From contig JAJNNY010000130.1 in NCBI GenBank assembly GCA_022453515.1, positions 1 to 30,591 on the forward strand: a DNA stretch of 30,591 bases, written 5' to 3'. Shown in pieces: positions 21,130-28,724 of the stretch. The first letter of the stretch is position 1; each line of letters starts with the position of its first letter. The translations under genes and the position numbers were made by a program. The stretch is from Astrocystis sublimbata. Lineage: Eukaryota; Ascomycota; Sordariomycetes; Xylariales; Xylariaceae. The notes under the pieces were generated by a model. It was not told the DNA's origin. It made no database searches and saw nothing but the letters and a program-made list of their open reading frames with translations.

Positions 21130-23058
21130 CGTGACTGCTTTGAGTTGGTGGTTGTTGAGGTGAGATTGAGAAGCTCGTTGTTGAGGGTCTGGTATGTTGG
21201 AGTTTGGAGTTGAAGTCCAGATATATTGATCGTGTTTTGCCAGCGCGGTAGTGTGTTGATCTGCTTTAGGACCAGTCAGAATGATTTGTGTAGTCAATTG
21301 GTTATTGTGGTACACAGAAATATCGGCGAGCGCCGCGTTGAGAAGCGTCAAGGCGGCGAGGAGTGCCACTCGGAGAGCTGTGCAATGGAACGTGTTCCTC
21401 AAGAGTCTGATTTGGAATGGAATTGGGATGCCTTGAAGCAACTTGCTTACCTTGAAGTTGAAGCCGAAAGATCAGGTTCAGTATGAATTGTTTGCTGCCT
21501 TTGTCAACGCAGTTATAAAGTTGGGGGAATGTGTGATGTGAACTCGAGGCGAGGACAAGATTGGAGGAATTGAGGCTAAATATATAGACAACTGTAAGGA
21601 GCGAAGATAATAGTTAATGAGAAAGAATTGAATGTGGTCTGCGCCAGATCATCACAACATATTACTCAAGCCCAGTGGGCATGCTTAATATGTAAGCGAA
21701 GGTCGTGAATGGGTCGGTGCATAGTTTGCTTGAAGACGTTGGAAAATTTGCCCTCGTGGCCCGAGCGGCTCGTGTAGAGCTGTCTCACTGATCACGGCGG
21801 TGCACAGCAGTGAATGCATTAGCCATTCATTGGGTGAAGTGAATAAATCAATCCGACAGGTCCATTAACGTGAGACAATGACCAGTTGCATTTTACGACT
21901 AGGTACCAACTGCCCTGTGCCGCTTCATGGTAGTGAGCTGAAGAGGTAATCAAATTGCAAGCTTGCGTCATTGCCACCTTGACGCTGTAGTGCGCAATGC
22001 TTGTTGAAGTCGCAAATAATGATAGATCATGAGAGAAAACACGACTGACTTAGTTGCTGTTTCCACAACCATGTTTGCTTACAACATGGAATAGTGATGA
22101 GGGCAACTGTTGTCCATCTCATCGCAGGGGTGTGTTTTTGTATCATGTAGTCTCATTCCCTTACAGCTGTGATACACACATATTGATATAATTGTTCGGT
22201 CTCCAATAACAAACAGATTGAACATAGGACCAAAACAGCGCTATTGCAGCCTTGAAAATATAGGGAGTAGGTAACTTTTCATATTTAGTCTTGCGCCTGT
22301 GTTCTTTGGTTACAGATCTATCTAAGCGACTGACTACCTGTCGCCTGCCTAGGCATTTTTAGCCCAGCATCTCTCAAATAGCGCTAAGCCTGCTTAGCGC
22401 TGTTGACGCTGTCCGCAGTCCTGGTTTCTGCCTGTGTGTAAAAGCCTTCAGATCACCCGTACACTTATATACAGCTTACCTCCTTGGGCGGAAGACTACA
22501 GCTACACGATCTGATCACAGTATGCCTAGCGATGCAATATTGAAGAATGAGTGCCTAGCATCCAGATACTTTCTTATTCATTGCCCTGCTTTGCTGGGCT
22601 AGTGCACTGTGCATCTGGGGCTGCACGTAGGATGACCAACGAGATTGCTAGCGTTCATTTTGGGGATCAACCCAACACCTAGAATCTCGTTCGTTTGCTT
22701 TTGTCCAACCAGAATCCATATCACTCACAAATCTCACTGTTGGAAGTCCAATGCATGATTGCGAAATGAGAGCAGGTTTCATTTTTCCACCCGCAGCTGA
22801 AGAGGCTAGTATGGATGACCCATGCTAGCTTCCGCGGGTTATTCCGTACCTTACCGAACTATGAGAACTACCTAACCCCAGATAGCATCTCATTCTTTGT
22901 TTACATTTAGGCGAGGAAGTTGTTCACACTGCCGCAACGTCGTTGCTTCATGAAGAATGACACTATCCATCATAAGATTTTGCGGGTAGCAATATACAAT
23001 CAAATTCTCAATCCCATCAGCTCTGTCTCGTCGTGACTCGCCACGTCTACCACAAATC
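21130..23058. other. Gene-poor stretch with palindromes
   Basis: The left part is the 5' flank of the Cys-rich gene and the right part the promoter of the acetyltransferase-like gene. Between them no coding frame is convincing. Several short perfect inverted repeats cluster at 22346-22601. Confidence 0.55.
22346..22601. repeat. Cluster of short inverted repeats
   Basis: TGCCTAGGCA (22346-22355) is a self-palindrome. AGCGCTAAGC (22380-22389) and GCTTAGCGCT (22392-22401) form a perfect 10-bp hairpin with a 2-nt spacer. TAGCCCAGCA (22360-22369) and TGCTGGGCTA (22592-22601) are perfect 10-bp arms about 220 bp apart. This could be a remnant of a miniature element or coincidence. No target-site duplication is clear. 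Confidence 0.6.
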
Positions 23059-24656
23059 ATGGCGCCTAAATCGAGCCACGGCACGGAGACGGTGCTAAGG
23101 ACACTCGGCATCAAGTAAGCAGCTTTTTCGGATAATGCGGACAAGGTATTCTAGGTAATCTGACTAACATCCACGTGCTCAGCGAGACGTACCAGCTGGC
23201 CATGTATCTACTAGATCAGTACCGTGGGACTATTCTGACTTGTCGCTATGCAATTCCACCAAGTCTGGCACCGGCAGAGTCGCGACCCAAACTGGAGGAG
23301 GCAGTCAAGAAAGCTGTGGCCGACGTCGTTCTGAGACATCCGATGCTCCAAGTCGGCATGAAGGATGCCACTTCCAAGGCTCCGTCGTGGATTCAGCTAC
23401 AGAGTCTCGACCTAGCGCAACATATGCACTGGGTCTACATCGTAGAGCAGGACGATTTTGAACAAACCGTCCAGAACACCTTTCGCGTTCAGCTCGATGA
23501 ATACTTCCCGGACCTATCAATCAAGCAGCCGGGTTGGAAGATTACCGTCATTCGGCAAGGAAATGCCCCCATCATGGAAGTGTTGCTCACATGGAACCAT
23601 CCCCAATTCGATGGTGCAGGTGCCAAGGTGTTCCACGAGGACATGCTGGAGATGCTTAATAACGCTGACAGCAGAAGGATCGAGCAGACAGGGTTGAAAG
23701 GCGATATACTTACACTACCTCAAGCGCCTCCTTCACTTCCAATCCCAATTGAGAGCTTGAACAGTCTTCCGGTCGATCTTAAGGTCCTCACCAAAGCATT
23801 TTGGGAGGACATCCGGCCCCAATTTCTTAATAGGGATATATCCTGGGCAGCCTGGTGCCCAATTCGCACCTCTCCGTACAAGACTCAATACCGAGCCTTC
23901 TTCGTAGACAACGCATCTCTACTTAGGATCCTCGCCCTCTGCCGAGAGAACAAGACAACCATCACCGCCCTAATAAATGGGTTAGCACTGATTGCCTTCT
24001 CGTCGCATCTCAACAGCACGGATGCCCGTGCGTTTCAAAGTTCCACCGTCATGGACCACCGCCGCAATCTGCCTCCAGCCCCGCCAGATGCTCCATGGGC
24101 CCGGTCCGACAGAGCAGTCAGCAACTACGTGACTCAGTTAATCCATACCTACGACCCAGATCTCGTCACGCGAATCCGGTCCAAGCTACCGACCGACGCG
24201 AAGGAGGAAAGAGATCTGTCCGCCGACCTCTTACGCGATCTCTGGGCCGTGTCAGCGCAGAACCGGCGGGAGATCGTGGGCAAGCTGGAAAACGGGCTGC
24301 AAAACGACCTGGTCGGCATCTTCAAGTACGTCACTGACTGGCAGCAGACGATGAAGGGTTTGGTGAAGAAGAGACGCCAGTTCACGTGGCTGACCACCAA
24401 TATCGGTGTACTGGACGGCGGCAGCACAAAGCCTATCGCCGATGACAACGGCCAGAGGTGGTCGATAAGTCGCGCGCAGTTCGGTCTCAGCGCTGAGATC
24501 CCGGCCGCCGCCATCGAGTTCGCCCCAGTCAGCGTCGCTGGCGGGGGCCTGTGTTTCAGCGCCAACTGGCCGGACTGCGCTCTCGATGTGAAGTTTGGGG
24601 AGCGTATCATGGCTGATATGGAGAGGTGGCTGGCCCAACTCGCGAGGCAGTCGTGA
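23059..24656 (+). CDS. Alcohol acetyltransferase-like / condensation-fold acyltransferase
   Basis: Two exons, 23059-23114 and 23183-24656, give 509 residues. The 68-nt intron is GTAAGC, CTAAC, CAG, and the join reads LRTLGIN/ETYQLAMYLLDQY. The protein has the two-lobe chloramphenicol-acetyltransferase fold pattern of the AATase family: an N-terminal region with AVADVVLRHPMLQVGM, then the active-site HxxxDG motif as HPQFDG at residues 158-163 (catalytic His158). Later come ITALINGLALIAFSSHL and a C-terminal core ending in GGLCFSANWPDC. The family transfers acyl groups from CoA to an alcohol or similar acceptor; the substrate here cannot be inferred. No signal peptide is visible. Length is in the usual 450-530 range. 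No synthase, P450 or transporter lies beside it in the window, so there is no evidence for a metabolite cluster. The frame is intact. Confidence 0.85.
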
Positions 24657-24789
24657 TACGATCTGGCTGCGACACAGTTCCTCTTGTAAAAAACACAACA
24701 CCCGCCCTAAGTGAACAGAGGGGTTTGCATTATCATTTATCATTTGTATTGAATGTAGGTCATTTCAGCGACAACATGTTTACCTGTAG

Positions 24790-24830
24790 CGTTAGGAGCC
24801 GAGCTTTGGATCCCTCGAGAGTCAAGCTCT
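24790..24830 (+). repeat. Possible degenerate tRNA-like relic
   Basis: The segment with TTTGGATCCCTCGAGAGTCAA resembles the 3' half of the two elements at 25123 and 25439, including the CCCTCG core. It is too diverged to fold, and similarity was judged by eye. Confidence 0.25.
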
Positions 24831-24945
24831 TATAGCATATATCTATCTTGCCAGCATTTACATGAATACAACACTGGCCATACGTATCTATTACCCCTCC
24901 CCCCTTGTCTCCGCTAATAAGCTCCTATCGAGTTCCTCTCTCTCA

Positions 24946-24988
24946 CCAGCCCGCCACCCTTGCTCGCCAGCCCGTCATCCCTGCCTCG
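24946..24988. repeat. Two-copy GC-rich tandem repeat
   Basis: Two 21-22-nt units beginning CCAGCCCG and ending CTCG lie head to tail with a few mismatches. Confidence 0.75.
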
Positions 24989-25122
24989 ACCTGCACGTAC
25001 GAACTCAAAGCCACCCAGACCGCACCCTTAAATACCGAAGTACAGCAGAGCATTGACGGCCGGATTGGTTTGGGCTGGGGGCGCAATGGTATGGTCATTA
25101 GCAGTGATGATGGAAGGCAGAC

Positions 25123-25183
25123 GGCCGTCGGTTTTCATACCAGTGCGCAACTACGGCAGGGGGTTCGATTCCCTCGACGGTCA
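25123..25183 (+). repeat. tRNA-like sequence A (B box present, too short for a cloverleaf)
   Basis: GGGGG-TTCGATT-CCCTC forms a T arm with a consensus B box (25162-25172). GGCCGTC (25123-25129) can pair with GACGGTC (25176-25182) as an acceptor stem. Only 32 nt separate that stem from the T arm, about ten fewer than in a normal tRNA, so D and anticodon arms cannot both form. A T-rich run follows from 25186. I read it as a truncated tRNA pseudogene or SINE piece. Confidence 0.5.
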
Positions 25184-25438
25184 AATTTCTTTTCTTTTTT
25201 TTCCTCTTTCGCTATTACCCCCTCTTCTTCCTTCTATTAACCTTCACAATATATAGCAGCATATTAATGCTATTTAATGGCTTTTTAATTCTTTCCATGA
25301 TGATGCTATGCTATATTGGATTGTTGCTACGCCCAGAGCCGACACGGAGGACCCGATTGATGCCTGCGCCCTAAAGAACCCGAAAGCCCCTCAACGTTAT
25401 ATACCAAGACAATATGTATGTTCAGGCTCCTGAATATA

Positions 25439-25514
25439 AGAACAGTGGCGTAGTTTGTAAGCGCCTAGCTCGTCTCTGTTGCTAGGCACGAGGGTTTGAT
25501 TCCCTCGTCGGCCG
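25439..25514 (+). repeat. tRNA-like sequence B (A and B boxes, degraded acceptor)
   Basis: TGGCGTAGTTTGTAAGCGC (25446-25464) is a good A box and GGTTTGATTCC (25493-25503) a good B box. The T arm GAGGG/CCCTC is perfect and a CTAGC/GCTAG stem encloses an 11-nt loop. The 5' acceptor strand does not pair with GTCGGCC. Length is tRNA-like (76 nt). It is not a functional tRNA as it stands. After the T arm it resembles sequence A for about 24 nt, running past the tRNA 3' end into AATTTC. Confidence 0.55.
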
Positions 25515-26636
25515 AATTTCCTTGTTGTCTTTTGCGCCTCTTTCTATGCTCGCTAAGCAGACCTAGGTGTATTACAATATTACACTGGTGCACCTTCACT
25601 GAATCCCAAGCCTTAGATTCCAATTGATTTGCAAATGGGTAACATGCATCCCCTTCGACTCGTATGTAGCTGAGATACTAACTGTCCTGGTGATTTCATC
25701 AACGTGTTGATAATCATAGGTAGATCTAATCCTGCCCGCCTCTTGACACATATGGGGCCTTTCACAAGGACAAGCAAGCCCTTTCTTTGGCCACCATTGC
25801 CTCACAGCCGCCGGGCCTCCGTTTTGCCATCGGCATGTTGACTCCACCGGCGCACCGTATCGAGGGAAGCCGGAACCGCCGGGATGCCGGGTCATGCTGC
25901 TTGTTCTGCCCCGAACGATGCCACTCCTGCTTTGAATCCTCCTACCCCCTCCCCCTCCCCGCGCTTATAGACTGAGCAGCTGTTTTTCAACGTCCATTGC
26001 CCAGTTGCATTTATTGGTGTCCAGCTCTTCTCCTCCAACTTTTTGAGATAAGCACTGTCGTTTCTCAATGGCGTCGTCCCTGCAATATAAAAACCAGCAC
26101 CCACTTGAGCTGCCCCCTTTGAACGCCTCATCGCCGACAACTTGTGTCCCTCGAGGTGTAACTATAATGTAGTTGATACCGCAATTTTGCTGGCTAGGTT
26201 TTGATTGATGCATCTTGTCCGTAGATCGACTGGTTTCGAATTATCCAATAGTAAGATCTTCGTCTGCTGGTGTTCTCTTCATTTCAGCCTTGTTTAATTA
26301 TCTTGAAGCCCAACTTGCTCACATGATCGTGTGCGCTTAAGAATGTAGAGCTTGCTACCCAAGCAATGATTCCGATGATATGGATCCTGTATGTGCAAAG
26401 GGAGCTTGGCTAATCATCCTCAACCGTGAAGCAACCAAGGATTGGATTTTCCAGTTGGGACCGGGTGTCTGGGAAAGCGCAAAAGAATGTATCATGCTCC
26501 AAACGTGATCCATACAATTTGCGCAGCGCAAATGAGTAAGGAGGTATTTATAAAACATCTGGTATGTAATTGTAGCCAAGTATTCTTGAGCCAGCCTCAC
26601 TTGTAATAATACCGGGCAGTTTGTCAAACTTGCCAA

Positions 26637-26710
26637 CCTCTCCTACCTTTTCCCTAGTAGTTCATCCATCCCTTGCTTTATATAATGTGCCCAATCAAGA
26701 TTTCCCATCT
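26637..26710 (+). repeat. Diverged direct repeat, copy 1
   Basis: This begins CCTCTCCTACC and contains ATCCCTTGCTTTATAT. It pairs with 26841-26906, about 200 nt downstream, at roughly three quarters identity by eye. Neither copy is coding. Confidence 0.65.
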
Positions 26711-26840
26711 CTATACTATACTACACCTACTTCTCCAATACAGTACCACTTTGAACTTATCTACGATCTATGGTAAGTTTAAGGGGTTAAGTATAGTAAT
26801 CTAGCGTCACTTACGAAAGACGGTTGACTTGATTTTCTGA

Positions 26841-26906
26841 CCTCTCCAAGCCTTTCCCTATAGTTTCTTAATCCCTTGCTTTATATGACTTAATCAACAT
26901 TTCCAA
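26841..26906 (+). repeat. Diverged direct repeat, copy 2
   Basis: This begins CCTCTCCAAGCC and shares the core ATCCCTTGCTTTATAT followed by AATCAA.ATTTCC with copy 1. It suggests a local duplication or two copies of a short element. Confidence 0.65.
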
Positions 26907-27144
26907 ATTAGATGGAAATGGCAAGGGTATATCAAGTAATAGAGCAAATATGTAACTATAAATATAGATCAGTGCACCTCCTGCATAGAAAAAGAAACAT
27001 AGATACTATAACTAAATTCATTTCGAAAGGCAAGAACGCAACTACTTTACCCAAGGTATAAGGTAAGCCCTGGAATCCCCATAGCCGCTGCACGAGATTG
27101 GTCTTACTTACTTACACGCACAAGCTTTGTTGGCAGCAAGCACG

Positions 27145-27378
27145 ATGTGTGAGGAAGTTTGGAAGGTTTATATATGTGGGTGTCTGGTATTCGCAACCTA
27201 TTATGCCTGCGATGCCTGGAGTGAAGCACATCCTGGGTCGAACGAAGTAGGCTCGGAGGATTGTGAAAACTACGTACCGGGTATCGTTCACCATGAGGAA
27301 ATCATGGACGAGAGATGCGAGGAGCATGCGCATTTGGCCACGCCGCCAGAGACCCCATCCCCCGATAGCGATGCCTAA
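27145..27378 (+). CDS. Small Cys-rich acidic protein
   Basis: ATG at 27145 and TAA at 27376-27378 give 77 residues. The frame also extends upstream to a TTG at 27127, but the ATG gives an MCEEVWKVYICGC start, which fits the class of short fungal proteins opening with MC and a C-x-C pair. Cysteines are at 2, 11, 13, 22, 40 and 58; the tail after residue 64 is Pro/Glu/Ser/Asp-rich. No hydrophobic signal peptide precedes the cysteines, so secretion is not supported; metal or disulfide roles are possible. It has the same start pattern as the minus-strand gene at 20593-21129. Function is unknown. The absence of introns and the small size mean the call rests on the motif pattern and an intact frame. 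Confidence 0.55.
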   Translation: MCEEVWKVYICGCLVFATYYACDAWSEAHPGSNEVGSEDCENYVPGIVHHEEIMDERCEEHAHLATPPETPSPDSDA

Positions 27379-28292
27379 GAAGTGTACTGTGCAGGAGGGT
27401 GGTGACCGTCCGGGTCTAAACCATGACGATTGCAACTCCTTCGTCATCAATAGCATAATTTTCTCCTCGCCTTCCAGCGTTGTGCCAGGCCATCGATCTT
27501 AACCCAGAACTTGGCATCAACTTCCGCCTTGAGCAACGCTACCTGCTCAGACTTCCCAACAGGCGCAATCTTCATGTTGGCGCAGAGTTTGTATCAAATC
27601 AATTGACGTCTGGTCGCGGTATCCGGAGGTGGTGATGCCTTCTGCTTGTGCTATGATGGGACTCGTTATGGGGGAATGAAAGGATAGCTTTTGAGTTTAA
27701 CACGCATTTGGGGAGGTAGAGGGCCTTCGATAAGTTCACTGATGTTATTTGTATTGTTTAAGACCAACTGCGCAAGCAAATTCATTACAATTTCTTGACA
27801 TCTTAAAATGCATCGCCTGTCCACCTGTGCCGAATAACTGGGACGTCATTAGTACATAATAGACTGGCCGTGGTCGATGATGAAGTAAAAACGGCGACCT
27901 TTGTAGGCAAAGGCAGCTCCGTGCTCTTGTCAGCGGTCGGAATTGTAGTCGAAATCTCAATTCCAAAGGTGTTGGCGCGGAAGGAAGCAATCCACGGCGA
28001 CCAGCCATTTCGCTCGCGCACACTTGCACGCCACGCGCGAAGAGTTTAGCAGCGATGCTGTTGACGCAATGGAGAGAGATCCGAAAAGGTTATTACTGCG
28101 TGGGGGTTTGGGTTCGCCGAATGATGATCCTGGTGAGGTGCCGCACAAAATAGATGAGGCACATAAGGTTTATTGTTTTAGTATTACCTAGTTATATAGT
28201 AGTTACTTAAATATAGTTTATTAATTTTGCAATATTTATTATGCTATATGCCGACTTAGAAAGCATACAAGACCGTCTCATCTACTTTATAT

Positions 28293-28351
28293 GGCGCCTC
28301 GCCTGGGAGGCGCCAAGCGATATGGGATATTGACTCCCCTCAAGCTTGGCG
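28293..28351. repeat. Nested short inverted repeats
   Basis: GGCGCCTC (28293-28300) and GAGGCGCC (28307-28314) form a perfect 8-bp hairpin with a 6-nt loop. CGCCAAGC (28311-28318) can also pair with GCTTGGCG (28344-28351), so two alternative stems compete. Confidence 0.7.
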
Positions 28352-28687
28352 TCGGTCCTTGGTCCCCCGCTATGAACCTATCATTAGTGGGTATAGGGCT
28401 GAACAAACCCATTTAGTGGTCAAGAGGCAGAGTCAGGTCTTTAAAAAACTTGCTGCCAATCTTGTACATTTTATCCATTTTGTAGAGTTCATTTAGCATT
28501 GCTTCCACTACAAGAATTGTTATTGTTATCGACTACAGGCGTTAATAAACCCCAGTACACCAAGAAAATACTGTTTATACAGAGATTTAAAGCATACGGC
28601 GGGTACATAACTATCAATCTTCCCGGTTGTTCATGCTATTTCAAAACACAGTATCTATGCTTTTTCGAGTTTCCTGTCTGGAGAGCC

Positions 28688-28702
28688 TTTTTTTTTTTTT
28701 TT
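28688..28702 (+). repeat. T15 homopolymer upstream of the GNAT-ankyrin gene
   Basis: Fifteen T end 22 nt before the ATG at 28725, in the presumed promoter or 5' UTR. Confidence 0.9.
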
Positions 28703-28724
28703 GCGGCTAAAGACTTGAGACACC

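Larger units (their letters stand above)
24657..27144. other. Gene-poor stretch with tRNA-like and direct repeats
   Basis: About 2.5 kb without a coding frame I can support. It holds three tRNA-like or B-box sequences (24790-25520), a two-copy GC-rich tandem (24946-24988) and a diverged direct repeat (26637-26906), described separately. Confidence 0.6.
27379..28724. other. Gene-poor stretch with possible coding remnants
   Basis: On the minus strand, a 43-codon frame from ATG near 27574 (MKIAPVGKSEQV...) and frames in 27745-28148 look partly protein-like, but stops and shifts interrupt them and no family is recognisable. They may be decayed gene pieces. A nested hairpin lies at 28293-28351 and a T15 run at 28688-28702, just 5' of the next gene. 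Confidence 0.4.

Noticed and set aside
21750..21800. Serine-tRNA-like string GGCCCGAGCGGCT
   Set aside because: No B box or acceptor pairing follows within tRNA distance.
23059..24656. A secondary-metabolite cluster around the acyltransferase
   Set aside because: No synthase, oxidase, transporter or dedicated regulator lies adjacent; the Zn2Cys6 gene is 13 kb away with core genes between.
24149..24743. Minus-strand frames opposite the acetyltransferase-like gene
   Set aside because: They lie antisense to a clear HxxxDG acyltransferase and have no domain signature.
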